DNA from: Nocardia inohanensis NBRC 100128
GTDB lineage: Bacteria > Actinomycetota > Actinomycetes > Mycobacteriales > Mycobacteriaceae
NCBI RefSeq assembly: GCF_001612945.1
Contig: NZ_BDBK01000004.1
Coordinates: 62,001 to 126,000, forward strand
Reading direction: 5' to 3'
DNA length: 64,000 nt
In this document: positions 30,083 to 38,575 of the stretch, one piece after another
How positions within the stretch are numbered: position 1 is the stretch's first letter
How the letters are laid out: each line of letters starts with the position of its first letter
Translations under genes and position numbers: made by a program
Notes under the pieces: model-generated
What the model was told of the DNA's origin: nothing
Databases searched by the model: none
What the model saw: the letters and a program-made list of their open reading frames with translations, nothing else

Positions 30083-30508
30083 ATGCCGATCCGACGCTAT
30101 TCGCCCGCGCGTGCCCTGCTCCTGGTAACCGTTTCGGCGGGGGCGCTGGTGGTGGCGGGGTGTGGGTCGGACTCGCCGAAATCGGGGACGGTGTCTGCGA
30201 CGGCGGCGGCGAGCAGTTCGGCGGCGGTGCCGTCCGGGCCGCGGCCGGCGGCGACCACCACGGTCGCGGTGGACGATATGAGGTTCTCGCCGGCGAATGT
30301 GACGGTGAAGGTCGGGGACACGGTGACGTGGAAGTTCTCCGACAAGGCTCCGCACGCGGTACAGGGGATCGGGGATGCGGCGATGGGGATCAACAGTCCG
30401 ATCACCCGGACCGGCGAGTGGAGTTACACCTTCACCACAGCGGGCACCTTCCGGTATCTGTGCCCGCTGCATCCGGAGATGAAGGGTGTGGTCACGGTCG
30501 AGCAGTAG
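30083..30508 (+). CDS. Cupredoxin-like copper lipoprotein
   Basis: A 141-residue exported lipoprotein. The signal peptide ends in lipobox VAGC with C27 as lipidation site, followed by a Ser/Ala-rich linker and a plastocyanin-like domain. The type 1 copper ligands are all visible: H91 in DKAPHAV and C127, H130, M133 in CPLHPEMKG. It is probably an electron carrier or copper-handling protein at the outer face of the membrane. ATG at 30083 is chosen because the signal peptide starts there. It converges closely on glmS (24 bases). Confidence 0.85.
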   Translation: MPIRRYSPARALLLVTVSAGALVVAGCGSDSPKSGTVSATAAASSSAAVPSGPRPAATTTVAVDDMRFSPANVTVKVGDTVTWKFSDKAPHAVQGIGDAAMGINSPITRTGEWSYTFTTAGTFRYLCPLHPEMKGVVTVEQ

Positions 30509-30526
30509 GCCGAATCGGGTTCGGCC
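30508..30526. terminator. Small hairpin between cupredoxin gene and glmS
   Basis: GGCCGAA/TTCGGCC with loop TCGGG begins at the last base of the cupredoxin stop codon and fills most of the 24-base convergent gap. Confidence 0.55.
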
Positions 30527-30532
30527 GCAGCA

Positions 30533-32401
30533 CTATTCGACGGTGACGGATTTGGCGAGATTGCGTGGCTTGTCGACGTCGTAGCCGCGCGCCTGCGCCA
30601 CTTCGGCGGCGAAGATCTGTAGCGGGACGGTGGACAGCAGCGGCTGGTACAGCGTTGGCGCGGACGGGATTTCGATCAGGTGGTCGGCGAACGGCCGCAC
30701 CGTGTCGTCGCCCTCCTCCGCGATCACGATGGTGCGGGCGCCCCGCGCCTGGATCTCACGAATATTGCTGAGCAGCTTGGAGTGCAGCACCGCACGCCCC
30801 TTCGGCGAGGGCATGACGACGAACACCGGCAGGCCGTCCTCGATCAGCGCGATCGGGCCGTGCTTGAGTTCGCCGGCCGCGAAGCCCTCGGCGTGCATGT
30901 ACGCCAATTCCTTGAGCTTCAAAGCCCCTTCGAGCGCGACCGGGTAGCCGACATGGCGACCGAGGAACAGCACGGTCGGTTCGTGCGCGAACTCCCGCGC
31001 GATCTCCCGGATGTGCGGAGCCTGCTCGAGCACCTGCGATACCAATCGCGGCATGTCCTCGAGTTCGGCGTACTCGCGCGCCACCTCATCGGGGTATTTC
31101 GTGCCCCGCGCTTGCGCCAGCGCCAAACCGACGAGGTAGTTGGCGGTGATCTGCGCGAGGAACGCTTTGGTGGAGGCGACGCCGATCTCGGGACCGGTGC
31201 GGGTGTAGAGCACGGCATCGGATTCGCGGGGAATCTGCGCGCCATTGGTATTGCAGATGGCCAGCACGCGCGCCTTCTGCTCCTTGGCGTGCCGCACGGC
31301 CTCGAGCGTGTCGGCGGTCTCCCCCGACTGCGAGATGGCGACCACCAGGGTGGAGCGGTCCAGCACCGGGTCGCGGTACCGGAATTCGCTGGCCAGCTCC
31401 ACTTCCACGGGCAGCCGCGTCCAGTGCTCGATGGCGTACTTGGCCAGCAGCCCCGCGTGATACGAACTGCCGCAGGCGACCACGAAGACCTTGTCGACCT
31501 CGCGCAGTTCCTGATCGTGCAGCCGCTGCTCATCGAGAATGATCTTGCCATCGGCGAAGTGCCCGATCAGCGTGTCGGCGACACCGGCCGGCTGCTCCTC
31601 GATCTCCTTGAGCATGAAGTAGTCGTGGCCGCCCTTCTCGGCGGCGGCCAGATCCCAGTCGATGGTGAACGGCCGGATCCGCACGCCCTCGGTCCTGCCG
31701 TCGAAATCGGTGACCGTGTAGCTGTCGGCGGTGATCACCACGGCCTGGTCCTGACCGAGTTCGACTGCCTCCCGGGTGTGTTCGATGAAGGCGGTCACAT
31801 CGGAGGCGATGAACATCTCGCCCTGCCCGACGCCGACCACGAGCGGGGTGGAGCGGCGCGCGGCGACGATCGTGCCCGGATGGTCGGCGTGCGTGAAGAC
31901 CAGCGTGAACGCGCCCTCCAGCCGGCGCACCACCGACAGCGCCGAAGCCACGAAGTCCCCCGCGGTGTCCCCGTCGGCGTAGGCGCGGGCGACCAGATGC
32001 ACCGCCACCTCGGTGTCGGTATCGGAACCCAGCTCCACTCCGGCGGTTTCGAGTTCGCGGCGCAGCGGCACGAAGTTCTCGATGATGCCGTTGTGCACGA
32101 CGGCGATCCGCCCGCTGCCGTCCCGGTGCGGATGGGCATTGCGATCGGTCGGCGCGCCGTGCGTGGCCCAGCGGGTGTGTCCCATGCCGGTCGAGCCGCT
32201 GAAGCGATCCGTTCCCGCTTCGGCGAGTTCGGCTTCCAGGTTCGCCAGGCGACCGGCCTTGCGCTCCACCGCGAGTCCGCCGGCGCCGTCCAGCACGGCC
32301 ACCCCCGCGGAGTCGTAGCCGCGATATTCCATGCGGCGCAACGCGTCCACCACTACGCCGAGGGCTTCCCTATACCCCACGTACCCCACGATTCCGCACA
32401 T
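30533..32401 (-). CDS. glmS: Glutamine-fructose-6-phosphate aminotransferase
   Basis: Makes glucosamine-6-phosphate from fructose-6-phosphate and glutamine, the first step to UDP-GlcNAc. The 622 residues start MCGIVGYVG with the Cys2 nucleophile of the class II amidotransferase domain (MEYRGYDSAG, HTRWATHG). Two SIS domains follow (CGSSYHAG, SQSGETADTL, ELKHGPIALI). The end KPRNLAKSVTVE is the conserved active-site tail. No glmS ribozyme-like leader is apparent; the gap to the next divergent gene is only 102 bases. With glmM (38576-39952) it gives two steps of amino-sugar synthesis in this window. Confidence 0.98.
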   Translation of the reverse strand: MCGIVGYVGYREALGVVVDALRRMEYRGYDSAGVAVLDGAGGLAVERKAGRLANLEAELAEAGTDRFSGSTGMGHTRWATHGAPTDRNAHPHRDGSGRIAVVHNGIIENFVPLRRELETAGVELGSDTDTEVAVHLVARAYADGDTAGDFVASALSVVRRLEGAFTLVFTHADHPGTIVAARRSTPLVVGVGQGEMFIASDVTAFIEHTREAVELGQDQAVVITADSYTVTDFDGRTEGVRIRPFTIDWDLAAAEKGGHDYFMLKEIEEQPAGVADTLIGHFADGKIILDEQRLHDQELREVDKVFVVACGSSYHAGLLAKYAIEHWTRLPVEVELASEFRYRDPVLDRSTLVVAISQSGETADTLEAVRHAKEQKARVLAICNTNGAQIPRESDAVLYTRTGPEIGVASTKAFLAQITANYLVGLALAQARGTKYPDEVAREYAELEDMPRLVSQVLEQAPHIREIAREFAHEPTVLFLGRHVGYPVALEGALKLKELAYMHAEGFAAGELKHGPIALIEDGLPVFVVMPSPKGRAVLHSKLLSNIREIQARGARTIVIAEEGDDTVRPFADHLIEIPSAPTLYQPLLSTVPLQIFAAEVAQARGYDVDKPRNLAKSVTVE

Positions 32402-32490
32402 GGGTCACCAGCCTAACCGGGAGGCGCGGGCCGGCGAATTCGAAGGGGACCGAGACCCGGGCGAAACACCCGAACCCCGGCGCGATCGGA

Positions 32491-32496
32491 TAAGTT
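32491..32496 (+). promoter_or_regulatory. Putative -10 box for leaderless mRNA
   Basis: TAAGTT (TANNNT) ends 7 bases before the GTG at 32504, and no ribosome binding site is present, so the downstream gene is probably transcribed leaderless. Confidence 0.5.
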
Positions 32497-32503
32497 CGTC
32501 TCC

Positions 32504-33364
32504 GTGTCGGCGTCTGTGAAATCGCTCCTGAGCACCCTGACAGCCCGCGGCCCCCATGAGGTGCTGCGCGGCAATCTCGGCATCGCCGGGCAGCCGGGGG
32601 TGGTCTTCACGCCCGCGAAGGGGCTGAACCTGCCCGCCGTGGCCTTCGCGCACGGCTGGCTGGCCGGCGCCGCGAACTATCGGCGAACGCTGGAACATCT
32701 GGCCTCCTGGGGTTTCGTGGCCGCCGCGCCGGACACCGAACGCGGGCCCATCCCGTCGCATCTGAACCTGGCGACGGATCTGCTGACGACCCTGGACATC
32801 TGCACCGGGGTGCGCTTGGGCATCGGCGATATCAGCGTGCACCCCGACAAGCTGGCCCTGGCCGGGCACGGTATGGGTGCGGGCGCGGCCGTCATCGCCG
32901 CCTCCCAGCGCGAGGTCGCCGCGGTGGCCGCGCTCTACCCGTCTCCGACCGCCCCATCCGGTGAGGCGCTCGCCCCGAGCATCGACGCGCCCGCTCTCAT
33001 CCTCGGTGGCGCGGACATCAACTCGGTGAGCTCGAATGCCGTTCCCCTGGGCGCGGCCTGGGGCGGTCCGGCGGTTCTCCGCTCGGTCGACAAGGCCAGC
33101 CACAACGGCATGGTCGAGGGCCGCCGCGCCCTGGCCGCCCTCGGTGCGGGCAAGCACGAAGCCAAAACCGAACGCGTGACGCGTGGCCTCCTGGTCGGCT
33201 TCCTCAACTACACCGTCCTCGGCGACAAGAAGTACAAGCCCTTCGCCGACCCCGAAGCCCTCATTCCGCACACTCAGATCGTCGATCCCGAAGCGGTGGA
33301 GGAAGAGCCGGAGCAGCCCCAGAAGCTGCCCGTCCTGCAACTCATCCAGGCGTTGCGCAAGTAG
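32504..33364 (+). CDS. Dienelactone hydrolase-like alpha/beta protein lacking the usual nucleophile
   Basis: A 286-residue alpha/beta hydrolase fold of the dienelactone hydrolase/PET-hydrolase-like group. It has AFAHGWLAGAANYRRTLEHLA split over strand 3, VAAAPDTERG, the elbow LAGHGMGAGA, PALILGGADINS and a late SHNGMVEG. The elbow normally reads G-x-S/C-x-G; here the central residue is Gly (GHGMG), so a covalent nucleophile seems absent. The acid (GGAD) and His (SHNG) positions look intact. It may be non-enzymatic or use another mechanism. No signal peptide is seen. The gene is divergent from glmS. Confidence 0.75.
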   Translation: MSASVKSLLSTLTARGPHEVLRGNLGIAGQPGVVFTPAKGLNLPAVAFAHGWLAGAANYRRTLEHLASWGFVAAAPDTERGPIPSHLNLATDLLTTLDICTGVRLGIGDISVHPDKLALAGHGMGAGAAVIAASQREVAAVAALYPSPTAPSGEALAPSIDAPALILGGADINSVSSNAVPLGAAWGGPAVLRSVDKASHNGMVEGRRALAALGAGKHEAKTERVTRGLLVGFLNYTVLGDKKYKPFADPEALIPHTQIVDPEAVEEEPEQPQKLPVLQLIQALRK

Positions 33365-33393
33365 GCGACGGCACCGCGCCCGGTTTAGGCAGC

Positions 33394-33498
33394 ACCGCGC
33401 CCGTTGTCGACAAGACCGCGCCCGTTGTCGACAAGACCGCGCCCGTTGTCGACAAGACCGCGCCCGTTGTCGACAAGACCGCGCCCGTTGTCGACACC
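33394..33498. repeat. Tandem repeat, 21-bp unit, five copies
   Basis: Unit ACCGCGCCCGTTGTCGACAAG repeats head to tail from 33394; the fifth copy differs at its last bases. A degraded copy lies just upstream (about 33371). Each unit holds the palindrome TTGTCGACAA. It occupies the convergent gap between the hydrolase-like gene and the T7SS substrate operon and is not part of a plausible coding frame. Confidence 0.9.
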
Positions 33499-33570
33499 GC
33501 CGCGCCGGACCCGCTGCGCCGCGTATCTCCCGCCGCGGCATGCGACCCCAGCGGCCTACGCACGTACGGA

Positions 33571-35505
33571 TCATGGCACCGCCTCCGGGATGTCGACTCC
33601 GCCCTCGGGGATCTCGGCAGGTCGCGGACTGTAATCCGGTAGCGGGAGCGCATCCGTGCTGGGAAGCGGCGGCACTCCGCCTTCCTCGGCGGGCGGACCA
33701 GCGGCAGGTCCGGCTCCAGGCGAATCGCCCGGCGGCGCGCCATGTTCATCCACCGACGAGCCGCCGATCGGCCCGGGATCCAGGCCGGCCTCCGGCGGAG
33801 GTTCTTTCCCTGGCGGCGAACACATTCCACCGCCCGAGTGAATTCCCGTTTGTTCGCCGGCAGCGCCGGCGGAGTCCGGAGCCGGTGATTCGGCCGGTGG
33901 GCGCACGGCCTCCGGCGGCGTCTCGTCCGCGGCCTCGGGTGGGGCACAGCCCGATCCGTCCGGCGTGTGCGGCGAGGCTCCGGTATCCGGCGCGGGTTCG
34001 GAGCAGCTCGGCGGTGCAGGTGAATTCGGTTGCGGTGCTTGCGAATCAGCGGCGGCACCGTCGGCGGGAGTAGCGGGTGACTGTTCGCTTTCGGTGAGGA
34101 CCGGCAGACCGTGTTCATCCAGCGTCAGGGTGTAGGTGTGTGCCCTGCCGGTCTCGTCGGTGACGGTCAGGCGCAGTTCGCCGGTCGGCGATTGTTCGAA
34201 AGCGAAATGCTTTCCGGCGAAGTCGAATTCGGTCTGCACCGAACCCTTCTCCGGTGCGGTTTCGGACTTGGTCTCGCCGCCCGGATCGCCTTCGGCCGCG
34301 CCCTTCGTTTCGCCGGTCGAGCCGGTGCCGGTGGTTGCTTCCTGGCCGGTTGCCGTGGGCAGTAGGGATTGGAGTTTCGTCAGCGCGCCTGTGATGCCCT
34401 GCTGGACAGCGGATGTCAGCGATTCGAGTCCGGAGGTCAGCGCTCGCGATGTGGTAGCGCCCAGGGACGACGTGTCGCCGGTGGACGCGGGGAGGGTGTC
34501 GGTTGTGGAGCCGGTCGCCGACTGCGGCTGGGATCGAGTTTCGGCGTCGGGAGCTTCGGCTGTCGTCCCGGGTTGTGGAGTCGCACCGGATGATTCGGCG
34601 GGCCGGACCGTGGCCGGTCCCGGCGCTCCGAGGTCGGATCGCGATTCATCGCCGGACCCCCACGCCGGCTGCGCCGGTGCACCCGACCTATCGGCGGACT
34701 GCGGCGCGGCGGGCCAACTCGATTGGAACGGCATCGAACCCGGACCGGGTGAGGACGAGTAAGCGGGTGGTGCCGTGACACTCTGCGGAACCGTTGCGGT
34801 CGGTGGGAGGACTATCTCCCGCGGGCAGGGGTAGGGCAGCTCGACCACTTGATTCAAGGTGAAGAGCACCGCGCCGTAATGGCTTTCGAAGGCCGCGTCA
34901 GCTGTCGCGCAAGCAGTCGTGAACAGGTCGAGTTTGTGTTCGACATCCGGACGGAAGGTGTCGGTCAGCCAGGGGTCGGACTGGTCGGCTATCAGGGTGT
35001 CGATGTCGTCCGGCGTTTTGCCGCCGAGCGTGAGTTCGACTGTGCCGTCGCTGGTTTGCGGAAGCAGCCCGAGGGTGGCGTTCGCCTTGGCGAGGACCGC
35101 CTGGCGCATGGGTTCGATCACCTCGCCGAGCGCGGCCGCGGCAGTTCGAGTGGCGTCGAGATCCGTTCGGGCGCGGCGCAGCTGGGCATCGAGCATCGCC
35201 AGAGCTTGATCCCCGGTGCCACCGGTCCACGCTGCTGTCAGATCCCGTGCCACGGCTTGTTCCAGCTGCCATTGGGTCTCGGCGTTCTCGAGCGCCTTCG
35301 CCATTTCACCGCGGGTGGTATCGAGTTTCGCGAGGTCGGTGCCGCGTTGTTCGTCGTAGGCCGCCTGTAAACCCGACAGGGTGGCGTTGCGGCAGGGTCC
35401 GAACGCTTCCTCGTACAGGGGCAGAAAGTGTTCCCAGTACTGCAAACCCGGTGCGCCGTAATCGAGTATCTCGTCGATCGTCTTGCCGGCCGGATCGAAG
35501 CTCAC
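33571..35505 (-). CDS. WXG100-headed large secreted-type protein, Pro/Ser-rich
   Basis: A 644-residue protein. Residues 1-200 form a helical WXG100-like head (YWEHFLPLYEEAFGPC, then AWTGGTGDQA with W93 and G95). A disordered Pro/Ser/Thr/Gln region follows (about 240-430), then a small beta-rich domain (about 460-520; TEFDFAGKHFAFEQS, ELRLTVTDETGRAHTYTL) and a long Pro/Glu/Gly tail. This layout resembles type VII secretion substrates with extended C-termini; no enzymatic motif is seen. The GTG at 35505 overlaps the stop of the preceding EspC-like gene by 4 bases, so the two should be co-translated and may pair as a heterodimer, like other Esx or EspC partners. Confidence 0.7.
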   Translation of the reverse strand: MSFDPAGKTIDEILDYGAPGLQYWEHFLPLYEEAFGPCRNATLSGLQAAYDEQRGTDLAKLDTTRGEMAKALENAETQWQLEQAVARDLTAAWTGGTGDQALAMLDAQLRRARTDLDATRTAAAALGEVIEPMRQAVLAKANATLGLLPQTSDGTVELTLGGKTPDDIDTLIADQSDPWLTDTFRPDVEHKLDLFTTACATADAAFESHYGAVLFTLNQVVELPYPCPREIVLPPTATVPQSVTAPPAYSSSPGPGSMPFQSSWPAAPQSADRSGAPAQPAWGSGDESRSDLGAPGPATVRPAESSGATPQPGTTAEAPDAETRSQPQSATGSTTDTLPASTGDTSSLGATTSRALTSGLESLTSAVQQGITGALTKLQSLLPTATGQEATTGTGSTGETKGAAEGDPGGETKSETAPEKGSVQTEFDFAGKHFAFEQSPTGELRLTVTDETGRAHTYTLTLDEHGLPVLTESEQSPATPADGAAADSQAPQPNSPAPPSCSEPAPDTGASPHTPDGSGCAPPEAADETPPEAVRPPAESPAPDSAGAAGEQTGIHSGGGMCSPPGKEPPPEAGLDPGPIGGSSVDEHGAPPGDSPGAGPAAGPPAEEGGVPPLPSTDALPLPDYSPRPAEIPEGGVDIPEAVP

Positions 35506-35822
35506 GGATGCACCCCCGCGACGGCGGCCGCCCGGGTGCTGTCGATGCGATCGTATTCGGCTGCGGCACGGTCGAATACGTCTGCGGTCACGGCAGCCGA
35601 GGTCGCCCAAGCGCGCAGGCAGGCGGCGATGCGCTCCACCCCGTGATGCACGCCCGAACCCTGCGACGGGTAGTTCCGCCCGGCCTCGTCATTGCCGATT
35701 CCGAAGGCGTGCTCGCCGATTCGGTTCGACTGCCGGCCGAGCGTGGTGGCGGCTTCGCGCAGCATCGCGGCCGCCCCACGCAGTGACTCGGTGCTTACCC
35801 CGAGCACGTCGGACCCACCCAT
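35502..35822 (-). CDS. EspC-type T7SS target protein
   Basis: A 106-residue helical protein resembling ESX secretion-associated EspC-like proteins (DUF2580). It has an N-terminal helix (TESLRGAAAMLREAATTLGR), a central turn with Gly/Asn, and a second helix ending AAEYDRIDSTRAA. YDRID fits the YxxxD/E export signal of type VII substrates. It is encoded directly before, and overlapping, the WXG100-headed protein. Confidence 0.72.
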   Translation of the reverse strand: MGGSDVLGVSTESLRGAAAMLREAATTLGRQSNRIGEHAFGIGNDEAGRNYPSQGSGVHHGVERIAACLRAWATSAAVTADVFDRAAAEYDRIDSTRAAAVAGVHP

Positions 35823-35852
35823 CCGTCCCCCTCGATCGAAACCCCCGCCCGG

Positions 35853-36161
35853 CTAGCTGCCCAGGCGTCCTTCGTCGGTGCGCACCCATTCGGTGGTCCC
35901 GTCCGGGTGATGATGGAACTCCCATGCCGCGTAGTCACCGCCGGAGTCGACAACGGTCACGTGGTCGGCGTAACCGTCATGATCCAGATCGGTCCAAACA
36001 TGCATGGCGTGATCACTGTTCGTGGTCACGGTGTCGAGCTGACCGTCACCATCGATGTCCTGGGTCGGATGTTCTAGCTCCACCGCACCCAGCGCACCGA
36101 GTTCCGAATGCGCGTCGAGATTCGGCAGTTCCAAGCCCGGCAGATCACCCGATGTGACCAT
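35853..36161 (-). CDS. DUF6802-like protein with calcium-type Asp repeats
   Basis: A 102-residue acidic protein with two Asp-rich loops, DIDGDGQLDT and DLDHDGYADH, like the DxDGDGxxD calcium loops of FG-GAP/VCBS or dockerin-like repeats, followed by WEFHHHPDGTTEWVRTDEG. It lacks an obvious signal peptide. It has a GGAGGAG site before its ATG and lies 30 bases upstream of the EspC-like gene, so it heads the putative three-gene T7SS substrate operon. Confidence 0.68.
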   Translation of the reverse strand: MVTSGDLPGLELPNLDAHSELGALGAVELEHPTQDIDGDGQLDTVTTNSDHAMHVWTDLDHDGYADHVTVVDSGGDYAAWEFHHHPDGTTEWVRTDEGRLGS

Positions 36162-36262
36162 GTGCGCTCCTCCGCAGTGACGTGACTCTCATCCTGTCAT
36201 CCGCGCCGGGGCCGCGCAGCCGCTTGATACCGAATGTGGATAACTCGAGGGCCTGTGAGCAA

Positions 36263-36460
36263 TCAGCGCTTCGGAATCACCAGCCACAGGATCAGGTAGA
36301 GGATGAACTGCGGCCCGGGCAGCAGGCAGGACAGGACGAAGAGCAGGCGCACGAGGCCGGCGTTCCAGCCGAGGTACTGGGCGAGGCCGCCGCAGACGCC
36401 GGCGATCCACTTGTCATCGGTCGAACGGGTGAGGCGGCGGGTGCTGGTCGGTGTTGTCAT
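36263..36460 (-). CDS. Small PspC domain protein
   Basis: A 65-residue membrane protein consisting of only a PspC domain: DKWIAGVCGGLAQYLGW, then two hydrophobic helices ending LILWLVIPKR. ATG at 36460 with GGAGG just upstream is preferred over earlier in-frame starts. It is likely part of envelope-stress control together with the PspC/toast-rack protein at 3698-5257. It is divergent from the ABC-F gene. Confidence 0.82.
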   Translation of the reverse strand: MTTPTSTRRLTRSTDDKWIAGVCGGLAQYLGWNAGLVRLLFVLSCLLPGPQFILYLILWLVIPKR

Positions 36461-36576
36461 GCCTCCACTCTCCGCGTTTCCGGGGCCGCGCACATCGGTC
36501 CCATGACCCATTCCGACCCTGAACTTCGGTGGGGGCGGGGTCAGGGTGCCACCCTGAGCAGGGCAGAATCGCCCTG

Positions 36577-38220
36577 GTGAGCACCACACTTCAGGCGCGC
36601 GGACTCGCGGCCGGACACGGCGAACGGACCCTGTTCAGTGACCTCGATCTCGTGCTGGCGCCGGGCGATGTGATCGGCCTGGTCGGGGTGAACGGGGCGG
36701 GCAAGTCGACGCTGCTGCGCATGCTGGCCGACGGTCACGCACCGGAAGGCGAGATCACGCTCAGTCCGCCGGACGCCACGGTCGGCTATCTGGCGCAGGA
36801 GCCGGAGCGGCTCGAGGGCGAGACGGTGCTCGAATTCCTGCGGCGGCGAACCGGAGTCGCGGCGGCCCAGCAGACCATGGACGATGCCGCGGAACGGCTG
36901 GCCGACGGCGGCGAAGACCAGTACTCGCCCGCGCTGGAACGCTGGCTGGCGCTCGGCGGCGCGGATCTGGAGCAGCGCGCCGAGGAGGTGGCGGCCGAAC
37001 TCGGGCTGGCCGAGAGCCTGCCGCACGGACTGGAGACGCTGATGACGGTGCTGTCCGGCGGGCAGGCGGCGCGGGCCGGGCTGGCGTCGGTGCTGTTGTC
37101 GCGCTTCGACATTCTGCTGCTGGACGAGCCGACCAATGATCTGGACCTGGATGGGCTGGCCCGGCTGGAGCAGTTCGTGACCGGGGTGCGCGAGCCGCTC
37201 ATGGTGATCAGCCACGATCGGGAGTTCTTGGCGCGCACCGTGAATCGAATCGTGGAGCTGGATCTGGCGCAGCAGCAGGTGGGCGTCTACGACGGCGGCT
37301 ACGACTCGTATCTGGACGAGCGGGAGATCGCGCGGCGGCACGCGCGCGAGGCATACGACGAGTTCGCCGATACCAAGGCCGGGCTGGAAGCGCGCGCGGT
37401 CATGCAGCGCAATTGGCTGGAGCACGGCGTCCGCAACGCCCGGCGGAAGGGAAAGACGGACTCCGACAAGGCCGGTCGCAAAATGCGGGCCGAGTCGACC
37501 GAGAAGCAGGCGTCGAAGATCAAGCAGACGATCAAGCGGATCGAGCGGCTGGACGCGGTGGAGGAACCGCGCAAGGAGTGGGAGCTGCGGATGTCCATCG
37601 CCGCCGCCCCGCGCAGCGGTTCGGTGGTGGCCACGCTGTCGGGTGCGACGGTGGTGCGCGGTGACTTCACGCTGGGACCCGTTACCGTGCAGGTCGATTG
37701 GGGCGATCGGATTGTGCTCACCGGGGCCAACGGGTCCGGGAAATCGACACTGCTGTCGCTGCTGCTCGGAAAGACCGAGCCGGACAGCGGATCCGCGACG
37801 CTGGGCTCGTCCGTGGCGATCGGCGAGGTCGATCAGGCGCGCGGACTGTTCCGCGGGAGCGACAGTCTCGCAGACACTTTCGGTGCGCAGATCCCGGACT
37901 GGCCGGAGGCCGAGGTCCGCACGCTGCTGGCCAAGTTCGGGCTGCGCGGGCCACATGTGATGCGCCCCAACGACACGCTCTCCCCCGGCGAACGCACCCG
38001 CGCGGCATTGGCCCTGCTGCAAGCGCGCGGAGTCAACCTATTGGTGCTCGACGAGCCCACCAACCACCTGGATCTGCCCGCCATCGAACAGCTGGAGCAG
38101 GCCGTCGAATCCTTCGAGGGCACAGTCCTGCTCGTCACCCACGACCGCCGCATGCTCGACAATGTGCGAGCCACCCGCCGCTGGCATATGGACGCCGGTC
38201 GGCTGACCGAAACGCAGTAG
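36577..38220 (+). CDS. ABC-F family ATPase
   Basis: A 547-residue soluble protein with two ABC ATPase domains and no membrane segment. Walker A motifs are VGVNGAGKSTLL and TGANGSGKSTLL. The signatures are LSGGQAARAGLA and the variant LSPGERTRAALA, and LLLDEPTNDLDLD and LVLDEPTNHLDLP are the Walker B motifs. The linker between domains is Lys/Arg-rich (ARRKGKTDSDKAGRK), as in ribosome-binding ABC-F proteins. The role is probably translation rescue or antibiotic protection at the ribosome; the subfamily is not assigned. GTG at 36577 (VSTTLQARGLAAGH) is chosen as the start of similarity. It converges on glmM across a minisatellite. Confidence 0.9.
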   Translation: MSTTLQARGLAAGHGERTLFSDLDLVLAPGDVIGLVGVNGAGKSTLLRMLADGHAPEGEITLSPPDATVGYLAQEPERLEGETVLEFLRRRTGVAAAQQTMDDAAERLADGGEDQYSPALERWLALGGADLEQRAEEVAAELGLAESLPHGLETLMTVLSGGQAARAGLASVLLSRFDILLLDEPTNDLDLDGLARLEQFVTGVREPLMVISHDREFLARTVNRIVELDLAQQQVGVYDGGYDSYLDEREIARRHAREAYDEFADTKAGLEARAVMQRNWLEHGVRNARRKGKTDSDKAGRKMRAESTEKQASKIKQTIKRIERLDAVEEPRKEWELRMSIAAAPRSGSVVATLSGATVVRGDFTLGPVTVQVDWGDRIVLTGANGSGKSTLLSLLLGKTEPDSGSATLGSSVAIGEVDQARGLFRGSDSLADTFGAQIPDWPEAEVRTLLAKFGLRGPHVMRPNDTLSPGERTRAALALLQARGVNLLVLDEPTNHLDLPAIEQLEQAVESFEGTVLLVTHDRRMLDNVRATRRWHMDAGRLTETQ

Positions 38221-38575
38221 CCCGCCCGCGACGGATGGAGGAGGGACTCGGGGGCGTTGCCCCCGACCCCCGTAGGCGGCCACCAAGCGGCGGGCGCGGA
38301 CGTTCGTAGGCCCGGTCGCCCGCACCCTGCCGCGGATCTTCGGAAGCGGACCGCTGCGCCGCCCAACCACCGAACCGCCTGACCACCGAACCGCCCGACC
38401 AGCGCGCCGCCCGACCACCGAACCGCCCGACCAGCGCGCCGCCCGACCACCGAACCGCCCGACCACCGAACCGCCCGACCAGCGCGCCGCCCGACCACCG
38501 AGCCGCCTGACCATCGCGCCGCCTGACCATCGAGCCGTCTTATCGGCGAGCCGTCTTATCGGCGAGCAGCGACCG
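38221..38575. other. Intergenic region ABC-F / glmM
   Basis: A 355-base convergent gap. The first 135 bases show no clear feature; the rest is a 16-bp tandem array (38359-38566) that ends 9 bases before the glmM stop. No separate terminator hairpin stands out. Confidence 0.65.
38359..38566. repeat. Tandem repeat, 16-bp unit, 13 copies
   Basis: Units of 16 bases (type CCGCCCGACCACCGAA, alternating with CCGCCCGACCAGCGCG) run head to tail without gaps. The last two copies have changed to CCGTCTTATCGGCGAG. There are no spacers, so it is not CRISPR. Confidence 0.93.

Noticed and set aside
38359..38566. Possible CRISPR array
   Set aside because: Repeats are only 16 bp and directly abutting, with no spacers and no cas genes nearby.
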